A stretch of DNA of 42,882 bases from Arthrobacter sp. SPG23 (GTDB taxonomy: Bacteria; Actinomycetota; Actinomycetes; Actinomycetales; Micrococcaceae): assembly GCF_000876655.1 (NCBI RefSeq), contig NZ_JYCN01000024.1:1-42882 (forward strand). Reading direction: 5' to 3'. Under the pieces are notes generated by a model. It was not told where the DNA came from. It searched no databases and saw nothing but the letters and a program-made list of their open reading frames with translations. Of the stretch, positions 1-7,247 are shown one piece after another. Both the position numbers and the translations under genes were made by a program. How positions within the stretch are numbered: the stretch's first letter is position 1; the number at the start of each line of letters is the position of its first letter.

Positions 1-50
1 CGGCGAGCGCCCGCGTTGGAGTTTAAGGCGGTGGTAGCCCGGGCGGACGC

Positions 51-464
51 TTAGGCCTCCGGAATCTGCGTGCCGTCCTGCTTGCCCGCCGCAGCGGCCG
101 ACTCGGCCTGGGACCGGGCCACGTGTGCGTGGACCTCCTCCATGTCCAGTGCCTTGACGGCGTCAACCACCTGCTCCAGCTGCTGGGCGTTGAGGGCGCC
201 GGGCTGTGAGAACACCAGCACCTTCTCGCGGAAGGCCATCAGCGTGGGGATGGACGTGATGCCCGCCTCGGCGGCCAGCTGCTGTTCGGCCTCGGTGTCC
301 ACCTTGGTGAATACGACGTCCGGGTGCTTCTCTGAAACTGCGGAATACGTGGGTCCAAACTGCTTGCAGGGACCACACCATTCGGCCCAGAAATCAACGA
401 GGACGATGTCGTTGTTCTCGACGGTAGATGCGAACTGTTCACCTGTAATGTCTACGGTAGCCAT
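51..464 (-). CDS. trxA: Thioredoxin
   Basis: A 137-aa cytoplasmic thioredoxin that reduces protein disulfides using electrons from thioredoxin reductase. The redox site WCGPC is at residues 29-33, preceded by the usual VDFWAEWC strand, and the cis-proline loop SIPTL puts Pro at 73. The thioredoxin fold fills about residues 1-108. The remaining 30 residues are an Ala/Gln-rich tail longer than in classic 105-110 aa thioredoxins, a common actinobacterial variation. It is the first gene of the window, with no thioredoxin reductase beside it. Its 5' end faces an 80-bp gap before the thioesterase gene on the same strand. Family assignment is firm; which of several thioredoxins it is cannot be told. 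Confidence 0.95.
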   Translation of the reverse strand: MATVDITGEQFASTVENNDIVLVDFWAEWCGPCKQFGPTYSAVSEKHPDVVFTKVDTEAEQQLAAEAGITSIPTLMAFREKVLVFSQPGALNAQQLEQVVDAVKALDMEEVHAHVARSQAESAAAAGKQDGTQIPEA

Positions 465-546
465 GGGTCAACGGTACGCGAGCCTCCCGGCGATGTCCCG
501 TGCGTTTCGCTCTTGGCACACCTCTTTTGCGTTACGGCTTACCGGC

Positions 547-1092
547 CTAATGCCAGAGGTGGGGTGCGGGGCGGCGTGCCCCGGGCAGCGCGTTGGTTTC
601 GCGCCACTCGTGGATCCACTCCGGCAATTCGAGCCCGGCAGGAGGCTCGCCGAACTCCCGGAAGATCTCCTCCTGGCTCACCGGCTTCCCCTTGCTGACC
701 AGCCGCGTTGCGATATACGCGCGGGCATAGATTTCACCTTCGGCCACCATGCGCTGCTCGAAGTAGATGGCCTTGGTGTCGAGCCCGATGATCCGCGATT
801 CGATGGTGTACTGCTGCCACAGCTGCAGGGACTTCCGGAAGGCGATGGTCTCCCCGGCGGCCACGGGCGACCACCCCCGCCGGCGCATCTTCTTCCAGGT
901 CCCGCTCCGCGCCATCAGATCGAATCGGCCCAGGTCCATCAGCGAGAAGTACATCCCGTTGTTGACGTGCAAGGCGATGTCGATGTCCGTAGGCAGGACG
1001 CGCAGCGGGAGTGAGGACGTATCCCAAATGCTTAGGGGCGCTCGGCGCGAGGACGTGAACAGGAGCAGGAGCGTTCGCAAAAGCAGGTGCAT
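547..1092 (-). CDS. Hotdog-fold acyl-CoA thioesterase family protein
   Basis: A 181-aa protein of the 4HBT-like thioesterase group. The segment VLPTDIDIALHVNNGMYFSL (about residues 33-52) is the typical D-x-x-x-H-x-N-N-x-x-Y active-site region of hotdog thioesterases, followed by the LMDLGRFDLM helix seen in actinobacterial and THEM6-like members. The N-terminus MHLLLRTLLLLF is hydrophobic and may anchor it to the membrane. An AAAGGG stretch touches the ATG directly, an unusually short ribosome-site spacing. A 20-bp near-palindrome lies 7 bp upstream of the start codon, suggesting control by a TetR-type repressor of lipid metabolism. Substrate unknown. No acyl-CoA genes sit nearby. Confidence 0.8.
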   Translation of the reverse strand: MHLLLRTLLLLFTSSRRAPLSIWDTSSLPLRVLPTDIDIALHVNNGMYFSLMDLGRFDLMARSGTWKKMRRRGWSPVAAGETIAFRKSLQLWQQYTIESRIIGLDTKAIYFEQRMVAEGEIYARAYIATRLVSKGKPVSQEEIFREFGEPPAGLELPEWIHEWRETNALPGARRPAPHLWH

Positions 1093-1098
1093 CCCTTT

Positions 1099-1118
1099 AT
1101 GTTACCCGCGAGTAACAT
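1099..1118. promoter_or_regulatory. 20-bp operator-like palindrome between divergent thioesterase and K+ channel genes
   Basis: The site reads ATGTTACCCGCGAGTAACAT: 7-bp perfect arms (ATGTTAC/GTAACAT) around a CGCG core, with one mismatched pair only. It ends 7 bp before the thioesterase start codon and 36 bp before the channel start, so a bound protein could block either promoter. Size and symmetry fit TetR-family operators (inference). No regulator gene is adjacent. Confidence 0.6.
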
Positions 1119-1153
1119 TAGCGCCAAGAGCCGCCACCCATAGGATTTCCCCT

Positions 1154-1887
1154 ATGACGCAGCAACGCTACAGGGACATTGCCGAGTGGCCTTTGATGGG
1201 AACAGCGCTGGTCTTCCTGGCGGCTTATGCATGGCAGGTGATCGGGCACATCGAGGGACGGCGGGCCGAGTTCCTCGAGAGCGTTATGTGGATCACCTGG
1301 CTGTCTTCGTGGCCGACTACGCCGCCAACCTGTGGCTCGCGGAGAACAGGAAGCGCTGGTTCGTCCTCAACCTGCACGAACTGCTGATTGTTGCCCTGCC
1401 GTTTTTCCGCCCGCTGAGGCTGCTCCGGCTGGTGACCCTGCTGTCCGTGTTGCACCGGACCGTGGGCGAGACACTTCGCGGCCGGGTGGTCACCTACGTG
1501 GCCGGCTCCGCGGTGCTGCTGGTCTTCGTCGGCGCCCTGGCCGTCCTGGACGTCGAACAAAATGCACCTGATGCCAAGATCCTCACTTTCGGCGACGCCG
1601 CGTGGTGGGCCGTCACCACCATCACCACCGTGGGCTACGGAGACCTCTTCCCCGTCACCCCGATTGGCCGGATGGTTGCCGCAGCCCTCATGATGAGCGG
1701 CATCGCAGTGCTGGGCGTCGTCACCGCATCCATCGCATCCTGGCTGGTGCAAAGAGTCGAGGAAAACACCGAGGCGGTCGTGGAGTCGGCCGAAATCCCG
1801 GTCCGCGCGGAGGTCCGTGAATTGTTGGCAGAGGTGGCTGCACTAAGGCGGGAACTGGCGGAACTGCGCCGCGAACGTGAGCACTAA
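1154..1887 (+). pseudogene. Voltage-gated-type K+ channel, split by a one-base frameshift
   Basis: Six-transmembrane potassium channel. The start MTQQRYRDIAEWPLMG (ATG at 1154) is open in one frame up to the ITW codons ending at 1300, then the frame derails. The other frame continues from 1300 with AVFVADYAANLWL, an Arg-rich S4-like helix (RPLRLLRL), the pore helix and the filter TTVGYGD (about residue 160), a last membrane helix, and a coiled-coil tail rich in Glu/Arg. One extra G after 1300 would restore a 244-aa protein of normal KvAP-like layout. As written, S1-S2 is separated from the pore. Either a sequencing error, a recent mutation, or a channel expressed only from the second frame. 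No slippery heptamer is visible at the site. Confidence 0.8.
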
Positions 1888-1916
1888 ACCGTCCCTGCAG
1901 GTGGGACTACTTTGCG

Positions 1917-1960
1917 AAAGGGCAGCCATTCGGTCTTTGCGACCGCGGACTGCCCTTTTT
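1917..1960 (+). terminator. Intrinsic terminator after the K+ channel gene
   Basis: The outer stem AAAGGGCAG (1917-1925) pairs with CTGCCCTTT (1950-1958), with an inner stem CGGTC (1931-1935)/GACCG (1941-1945), followed by a run of T. It lies 30 bp past the channel stop codon and is a convincing Rho-independent terminator for that gene. Confidence 0.75.
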
Positions 1961-2489
1961 GATGAATTAATCCATATGAGTGAAATATAAGAAGCATCAA
2001 GATTCCCTCAAATATCCTGGAATTTCCCCGGGGGCACCTAATTAACCAGCGGCCCAACCTGCACGTAGGCGGCACACCCGCAGGGCCGGGCAAACCGTGG
2101 AATAAAGCGCAATACCTGTCTCCAGGCGAGTAGGCACTTGCCCCTTTTGCGAGTACCCGCGCTACCCAACAAAGAGTCCATTACGTACCTCATACAGAGG
2201 CGCGGGTGCCGGGTACGAATAGTCGGGTAATTCCCACTCGTGCGGTGAATAACTCCCCATTCATAGACTCAATATTCCTAGGGCAAGCAGCATTCCGGAA
2301 TTACACATGGCCACTAAGTGGGCATGGGTCTAATCATTCGGGCTTCCGAAATAACTCATCATTTCGGCAGTTCACTTCATGCGCCTCCAGGCCCCGGGCT
2401 GCACCCCACTGCCGCCCGCCGCCGGCGCACCGCCGCCCTGGGGCCCGCTGTCCTGTTGACCCCAAGGCATTGACTCTCGGGGGGAACCG
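1961..2489 (+). other. 530-bp AT-richer leader with many inverted repeats, no supported gene
   Basis: No credible coding sequence. Base composition is visibly richer in A+T than the flanks. Inverted repeats seen: ACCCGCGC (2155-2162) with GCGCGGGT (2200-2207); GTACCC (2153-2158) with GGGTAC (2211-2216), which competes with the previous stem; ATTCCGGAAT (2292-2301); CCACTAAGTGG (2311-2321); CCGAAAT (2346-2352) with ATTTCGG (2361-2367). It probably contains the promoter and long 5' leader of the LysM gene that starts at 2490. Actinobacterial cell-wall hydrolase genes often carry a c-di-AMP (ydaO) riboswitch, but I could not match its conserved segments here with confidence. Confidence 0.5.
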
Positions 2490-3443
2490 ATGGATCACAA
2501 CGAGCTTGACCTTGAGGACAGGACACCTGTCCCGGCATCTTCAACATTCCGCAGTGGAAGAACCAGGCTACGGACTTTACTGGCCACGGGAGCGGTGGTT
2601 ACGGCGGTTGCTGTGGCCGCCGTCAGCTACTCCGCCTCCGCCCAGCCGTCCGGCGTCAACGATGCCCAGACGGTTACTGCACCGGCGCCTGAGGCTGACC
2701 AATCCGTAGACCCCGCGTCTTCTGCAACCGTCGGAGCCGGCACGCCGGAGGCCGCCGTTGCAGCCGTTGCTGCCGTTCCGGAGCCCGCCGCACCGCCGCC
2801 TGCCCCGCCCGCCGAACCCGCTCCCGCTCCCGCTCCGGCACCTGAGCCGGCCCCGGCACCTGCGCCTGAGGCGTCCAACCTTTACACGGTGGTTGCCGGG
2901 GACACTGTGGGGGCAATAGCTGCCCGCTTTGGCGTCGACATGAACGCCATGCTGGCAGCCAACGGGCTGGGCCTGTACTCGCCGATCGTACCGGGACAGG
3001 TCCTGAAGCTGACGGGGCCGGCCGTCGCCGCCCCGGCACCCGCTCCAGCGCCTGCTCCGGCACCCGCCCCGGCGCCCGATCCTGCGCCTGCGCCTGCGCC
3101 TGCGCCTGCTCCGGCAGTCCGCACGATCTACGTCGCGGGTGCCGGCGGGCAGTCGATGGTGGACGCCTGCATCGGTCCCATCCACTTCACGCCCACCGAT
3201 GCCTACGCCCTCTTCATCACGGAGCATGACTTCTGCGGCGGGTGGGCCCGGTTCTCGGGGATCGGCGTCGGCGAGACTGTCAGCATTCCCGGCTACGGGA
3301 CCTACACAGTGGTGGGACGGGGACAGGTACCAAATCCTGGAACCACCAACAATGTCTCGGCGATTTTCGGCGGCTTCCCGCGGGTCATTCTGCAGACCTG
3401 CATCCCGGGGACCAGCCAGATGCTGGTGATCGGCCTCAACTGA
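2490..3443 (+). CDS. Secreted LysM protein with sortase-like C-terminal domain
   Basis: 317 aa. Order: short cytoplasmic head, one hydrophobic signal/anchor helix (about 29-50), Ala/Pro linker, one LysM peptidoglycan-binding domain (about 131-174, YTVVAGDTVGAIAARFGV), a second Ala/Pro repeat linker (180-209), and a C-terminal domain (about 212-317). That last domain resembles a sortase core: a His in FITEHDFCGG (His246), the G-x-Y-x-V strand pair near 270, and a Cys in VILQTCIPG (Cys304) at the place of the sortase TLxTC motif. The usual downstream Arg is not seen (TSQMLVIG instead). Two more Cys (227, 249) could form a disulfide. GGGGGAACC just before the ATG can serve as ribosome site. Wall-bound; function unproven. 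Confidence 0.75.
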   Translation: MDHNELDLEDRTPVPASSTFRSGRTRLRTLLATGAVVTAVAVAAVSYSASAQPSGVNDAQTVTAPAPEADQSVDPASSATVGAGTPEAAVAAVAAVPEPAAPPPAPPAEPAPAPAPAPEPAPAPAPEASNLYTVVAGDTVGAIAARFGVDMNAMLAANGLGLYSPIVPGQVLKLTGPAVAAPAPAPAPAPAPAPAPDPAPAPAPAPAPAVRTIYVAGAGGQSMVDACIGPIHFTPTDAYALFITEHDFCGGWARFSGIGVGETVSIPGYGTYTVVGRGQVPNPGTTNNVSAIFGGFPRVILQTCIPGTSQMLVIGLN

Positions 3444-3535
3444 CGCTCCCGGGCTTGTCCGCGGTTCCGAACCTCCAAGGCCAGGAGCCGCGGCCAAGAC
3501 CCTGCCAGACGGCAGCACATATGGCCGGACAACGA

Positions 3536-3571
3536 AAAAGTCTCCGGAACCTGATGGTTCCGGAGACTTTT
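3536..3571. terminator. Bidirectional intrinsic terminator between LysM gene and tRNA-Tyr
   Basis: A perfect 11-bp stem GTCTCCGGAAC (3540-3550)/GTTCCGGAGAC (3557-3567) with a 6-nt loop is flanked by A-run (3535-3539) and T-run (3568-3571). It gives a T-tract on both strands, so it can end the LysM transcript from the left and the tRNA-Tyr transcript from the right. Confidence 0.9.
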
Positions 3572-3578
3572 CCTTGGG

Positions 3579-3660
3579 TGGCAGATGAGGGATTCGAACC
3601 CCCGTAGGCGTTGCCAGCTGATTTACAGTCAGCCCCCTTTGGCCGCTCGGGTAATCTGCC
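3579..3660 (-). tRNA. tRNA-Tyr (anticodon GTA)
   Basis: Read on the minus strand, the acceptor GGCAGAT (from 3660) pairs with ATCTGCC (3586-3580), followed by the discriminator base A at 3579. The T-arm carries GGTTCGAATCC. The anticodon GTA corresponds to 3626-3624 inside CTGTAAA. Length is 82 nt with a long variable arm, as bacterial tRNA-Tyr has. The sequence after the discriminator is CCC, so the CCA end is not encoded. A strong terminator follows within 10 bp. Confidence 0.95.
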
Positions 3661-3821
3661 GAACTTCAAAAGAAGATCACTCGCGGATTCCTTGGTCAGA
3701 ACGGCTGTTTCCAGTCCGTTCCGCTTCCAGCAACCGCGGGCAAGACAACTTTACAGAACTTCTGCCGAAGAATCGAATCGAGCCTCAAAGGACCCTAAAT
3801 ACCCCGGAAATCCGCCAACAA

Positions 3822-4076
3822 TCAGGCTTCGCCAAGAATGCGTCCGGCCAGTTTCGCCTCGAACTTCGCTGCCTGCTCCTCGGTGATCTGGTTCAACTGC
3901 ACCGCCCGCATCAGATCCGAGTGCACACCGTCCAGGCGGGAGGAGGCCTCAGCCACCGGGCTGAGGATGATCGAAGCGGCCACCGCGGCGGCGGCCACGG
4001 ACGTGGCTGCGGCGGCGAGGGTGGTGGCCGCAGCGGTAGTGGAGCGGGTGACGTAGCGGACGGCCTTCTGGTGCAT
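3822..4076 (-). CDS. Small exported protein, unknown function
   Basis: 84 aa from the ATG at 4076, chosen because GGAAGGAAAGCAC precedes it. The reading frame is also open upstream, but the longer version has no ribosome site. Residues 1-20 are mildly basic; then a long Ala/Thr/Val-rich stretch (about 12-40, ending SPVAEA) looks like a signal peptide or single membrane helix, followed by a short charged helical tail (LNQITEEQAAKFEAKLAGRI). I do not recognise a family. It lies alone between tRNA-Tyr and yajQ, divergent from yajQ, across a 250-bp gap in which I see only one short inverted repeat (CCTCC 4108-4112/GGAGG 4119-4123). Confidence 0.6.
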   Translation of the reverse strand: MHQKAVRYVTRSTTAAATTLAAAATSVAAAAVAASIILSPVAEASSRLDGVHSDLMRAVQLNQITEEQAAKFEAKLAGRILGEA

Positions 4077-4327
4077 GTGCTTTCCTTCCGGGGCAGCTCT
4101 TCCAACACCTCCAACTCTGGAGGCCAAGGCTTCGTTCCCGCCGTGCGTCCCCTTTGAGGAAACTGTGAATCGTCCGCACCCCGTCGGCTGCGGGCGACGC
4201 ATTCGCCGCGAAGACCGGGAACCCGTCCCGGGCCTGGAGCCTTCACTTGGCCGCCATCCGTACTAGGCTGGAATGCAGACAACACCGCCCCTGAAGGGGC
4301 ATCCAGGCGATTAGCAGGAGGACAGTT

Positions 4328-4819
4328 ATGGCAGGCGAATCCACATTCGACGTCGTCAGCAAGGTAGACAAGCAGGAAGTTGCGAATGCCCTGAACCAGG
4401 CACAAAAGGAACTCGCCCAGCGCTACGACTTCAAGGGCGTGGGCGCCGAGGTCGATTTCAGCGGCGAAAAGATCCTGATGAAGGCCAACTCGGAAGAGCG
4501 GGTGCTGGCCGTCCTGGACGTACTGCAGTCCAAGCTCATCCGCCGCGGGATCTCGCTGAAGTCGCTGGACACCGGTGAGCCCTACGCATCCGGCAAGGAA
4601 TACCGGCTGGAGGCCTCCATCAAGGAGGGCATCGCCCAGGACCTCGCCAAGAAGATCAACAAGCTGATCCGCGACGAGGCACCCAAGTCCGTGAAGTCCC
4701 AGATCCAGGGCGACGAACTCCGCGTGACGTCCAAGTCCCGCGATGACCTGCAGGCCACCATGGCCCTTCTGAAGGACTTCGACGAGGCCGACCTTCAGTT
4801 CGTCAACTTCCGCAGCTAA
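4328..4819 (+). CDS. yajQ: YajQ-family nucleotide-binding protein
   Basis: 163 aa, the full normal length of the YajQ (DUF520) family. It starts ADSTFDVVSKVD-like as AGESTFDVVSKVDKQEV and contains the conserved RYDFKG segment and the C-terminal SKSRDDLQATMALLK helix, ending with QFVNFR. Family members have two ferredoxin-like folds; some bind c-di-GMP and act as effectors, others have been linked to phage or tRNA interactions, so the role here is not fixed. AGGAGG lies 7 bp before the ATG. It is a single-gene unit closed by a long palindrome shared with the convergent htpX gene. Confidence 0.95.
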   Translation: MAGESTFDVVSKVDKQEVANALNQAQKELAQRYDFKGVGAEVDFSGEKILMKANSEERVLAVLDVLQSKLIRRGISLKSLDTGEPYASGKEYRLEASIKEGIAQDLAKKINKLIRDEAPKSVKSQIQGDELRVTSKSRDDLQATMALLKDFDEADLQFVNFRS

Positions 4820-4836
4820 AACGCCCACGCGGCGCC

Positions 4837-4898
4837 AGGACGCAGAAACGGGCTGGGGACACCGGAATCCGGGTGTCCCCGGCCCGTTTCTGCGTCCT
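4837..4898. terminator. Long palindromic terminator between convergent yajQ and htpX
   Basis: Arms of 27 bp (4837-4863 and 4872-4898) are complementary except for one T/G position; the loop is 8 nt. The outer part reads AGGACGCAGAAACGGGC and its complement. It starts 17 bp after the yajQ stop and ends 26 bp before the htpX stop, so it can terminate both. There is no T-tract; the stem itself is exceptionally long. Confidence 0.75.
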
Positions 4899-4923
4899 CA
4901 ACGCAAACGCACGACGGCGGCGC

Positions 4924-5793
4924 TCAGCTGACCGGGCCCCGCGCCATCAGTTCCAGCCGGGTGATGCGGTCCTGCATCGGCGGGTGCGTTGCGAACATTC
5001 TGGTCACACCGCCGGCACGGAACGGGTTGGCGATCATCAGGTGCGAGGTGTTCACCAGCTTCTGGTCCGCCGGGAGCGGCACCATCTGTACACCCTGATG
5101 GATCTTCCGCAGGGCTGAGGCGAGCGCCAGCGGATCGCCGGTGAGTGCGGAACCGTCCTCGTCGGCGTCGTACTCCCGGGTCCGGGAAATGGCCGACTGG
5201 ATCACCACCGCCGCGAGCGGGGCCAGAAGCGCCATCGCCATCATCGCGAGCGGGTTTGCATTGCGGCGGTCCCCTCCGCCGAAGAACAGCAGCATCTGCC
5301 CCACCGAGGTGATCACGCCGGCTACCGCCGCGGCCACGGATGACGTGAGGATGTCCCGGTTATAGACGTGCATGAGCTCGTGGCCCAGCACCCCGCGGAG
5401 CTCCCGGACGCTCAACAGCCGCAGAATGCCTTCAGTGCAGCAGACGGCAGCGTTCTGCGGGTTCCTGCCGGTGGCAAAGGCATTTGGTGCCGGCGTGGGA
5501 GAGACATAAATCCGCGGCATGGGCTGGTTGGCCCGGGCGGACAACTCCCGGACAATCTGGTAGAGCTGCGGGGCCTGGTCCTCAGTGACCGGGTAGGCCT
5601 GCATCGACCGGAGCGCGAGTTTGTCGCTGTTCCAGTACCCGTAAGCCGTGGTGCCCACGCCAATGAGGGCCATGATCCAGATGGGGGTGGTGCTCCGCAT
5701 GCTGCTGCCGATCACGGCACCCAGCCCCAGCAGCACCGCCCAGAGCACCCCGAACAGAGCCGCGGTCTTCAGTCCGTTGTGGTGATTATGCAC
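4924..5793 (-). CDS. htpX: Membrane zinc metalloprotease HtpX
   Basis: 289 aa, M48B family. Two N-terminal membrane helices (about 8-30 and 36-55), then the protease domain with HELMH at 138-142 and the third zinc ligand Glu207 in SRTREYDADEDG, and two further hydrophobic segments (about 150-172 and 180-202). HtpX degrades misfolded or damaged inner-membrane proteins on the cytoplasmic side, in partnership with FtsH in the species studied. The C-terminus LATHPPMQDRITRLE is typical (written MFATHPPMQDRI here). Single gene, convergent with yajQ. Length and motifs are complete, so it is expected to be active. Confidence 0.95.
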   Translation of the reverse strand: MHNHHNGLKTAALFGVLWAVLLGLGAVIGSSMRSTTPIWIMALIGVGTTAYGYWNSDKLALRSMQAYPVTEDQAPQLYQIVRELSARANQPMPRIYVSPTPAPNAFATGRNPQNAAVCCTEGILRLLSVRELRGVLGHELMHVYNRDILTSSVAAAVAGVITSVGQMLLFFGGGDRRNANPLAMMAMALLAPLAAVVIQSAISRTREYDADEDGSALTGDPLALASALRKIHQGVQMVPLPADQKLVNTSHLMIANPFRAGGVTRMFATHPPMQDRITRLELMARGPVS

Positions 5794-5846
5794 TGTGCCT
5801 CCTCACGAAGTTACTGCCCTCACGAAACGACAGCCGGGCGGCGCCG

Positions 5847-7118
5847 CTACGGAACGGGATTCCGCGCGTCGTACGCGAGGAAACCCGACTGCCAGCGCGC
5901 CACCGTCCACGCCACGACGATGCACAACAACCCGCCCAGCAACAAAACCCAACCTTCACTCAAAAGTTTAGTGCCGCTACCCGCCAGCATGTCCCCGATC
6001 CGCGGACCGCCCGCAACCACCACCACAAACACTCCCTGGAGCCGCCCGCGAAGGTGGTCCGGCGTCGCCGCCTGGAGGATGGTGGTGCGGAACACGGCGC
6101 TCACGGAGTCCGAGATGCCGGCAAGGGCGCAGCAGAGCGCGGCGGGCAGCAGCCACCACGTCACCCCGTCGGCGCCGGAACGCCCGGCCAGCACCACCAC
6201 CAGCCCGAAACCGGCGATGGACGCACCCCATCCCATGACGGACCACACCACGGCGCTCCCCTGCCGGCGGATGCCGCCCAGCGGCCCGGAGAACAGCCCT
6301 GCCAGGAACGCACCCACGGCAGTCGAGGCCAGGAGCACGCCCACGGTGGCCTCGCCCCCGCCGATCATCACTGCGCCGATTGCCGGCATCAGCGCCCGTG
6401 GCTGCGCGAAGATCATGGCCACGAGGTCGATCACGAACGTCATGCGGAGGTTTGGACGAGTACCCAAAAAACGGAAGCCCTCCACCACGGACCGCAGCCC
6501 GGCGCGGTGTGCTGCCTTTCCCGGCGGCATCGGCGGGAGCTTCAGCAGGGCCCAGAACGCAAACGCAAAGCTCGCTACATCCAGCGTGTAGGTCCAGCCG
6601 AAGCCCACCCACGCCACCAGCACGCCGGCCAGGAGCGGACCGGCGGTCATGGCCAATCCAAAGCTGATCATGCTCAGGGCGTTGGCCGCCGGCAGGAGTT
6701 CCTTGCGGACCAGCATGGGAATGATGGCACTGCGGGCGGGCTGGTTGATCGCCTGGGCACCGCTCTGCACAGCCACCAGCAGGTACAGCAGCCACACGCT
6801 GCCCACCTCGAGCCAGGCCTGCGCCGCCAGCCCGGCAGTGGTCAGCCACAGTACGGTAGTCGCCAGCAGGGCGACCCTGCGGCGGTCATGGGCATCGGCG
6901 ATGGAGCCGCCCAGCAGGCCTCCAAGCACCAACGGCACCAGGGCAAAAATACTCAGCAACCCCACGTAGAGGCTGTCCTGCGCCAGCCGGTACACCTCGA
7001 GGCTGACCGCCACCAGGGTCAACTGGCTGCCAAGGTTGGAGATGGCTGATCCGAGCCAGAGCCGGCGGAAGTCAGGGCTCTCGCGCAGCGGAGTGATGTC
7101 AGCCAGAAGTCTTCCCAC
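5847..7118 (-). CDS. MFS transporter, EntS/DHA3 group
   Basis: 423 aa with about 12 membrane helices. The opening RESPDFRRLWLGSAISNLGSQ and the loop SIADAHDRRRVAL (the MFS motif A region between helices 2 and 3) are typical of the DHA3 family, whose known members export enterobactin, macrolides or other drugs. The substrate cannot be read from sequence. The start GTG at 7118 fits the family N-terminus. It lies 53 bp upstream of htpX on the same strand, so the two could be co-transcribed, though no functional link is evident. The divergent gene at 7248 starts 129 bp away. Confidence 0.88.
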   Translation of the reverse strand: MGRLLADITPLRESPDFRRLWLGSAISNLGSQLTLVAVSLEVYRLAQDSLYVGLLSIFALVPLVLGGLLGGSIADAHDRRRVALLATTVLWLTTAGLAAQAWLEVGSVWLLYLLVAVQSGAQAINQPARSAIIPMLVRKELLPAANALSMISFGLAMTAGPLLAGVLVAWVGFGWTYTLDVASFAFAFWALLKLPPMPPGKAAHRAGLRSVVEGFRFLGTRPNLRMTFVIDLVAMIFAQPRALMPAIGAVMIGGGEATVGVLLASTAVGAFLAGLFSGPLGGIRRQGSAVVWSVMGWGASIAGFGLVVVLAGRSGADGVTWWLLPAALCCALAGISDSVSAVFRTTILQAATPDHLRGRLQGVFVVVVAGGPRIGDMLAGSGTKLLSEGWVLLLGGLLCIVVAWTVARWQSGFLAYDARNPVP

Positions 7119-7247
7119 CGGGCAACTCTAGCGGCGGGGGCCAATGGAACCGGGCCGTTCGGCGTCCACCGTGCCGGGGCGCCCCCGAACGACGGCCCGC
7201 ACCTTGATAGTCTCAGGCGGGGAAACACCACGGGGGAAGGAAGACGC

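Noticed and set aside
1961..2489. ydaO (c-di-AMP) riboswitch before the LysM gene
   Set aside because: AACCTGCACGTAGGCG near 2055 and GGGGGAACC near 2480 resemble fragments of the motif, but order and spacing do not fit, so I do not call it.
2770..3118. Ala/Pro DNA repeats in the LysM gene as a repeat element
   Set aside because: They encode Ala-Pro linkers of a secreted protein and keep frame; ordinary for wall proteins.
3822..4202. Longer 126-residue version of the small exported protein
   Set aside because: The extra 42 residues have no ribosome site and would place the signal-like segment internally.
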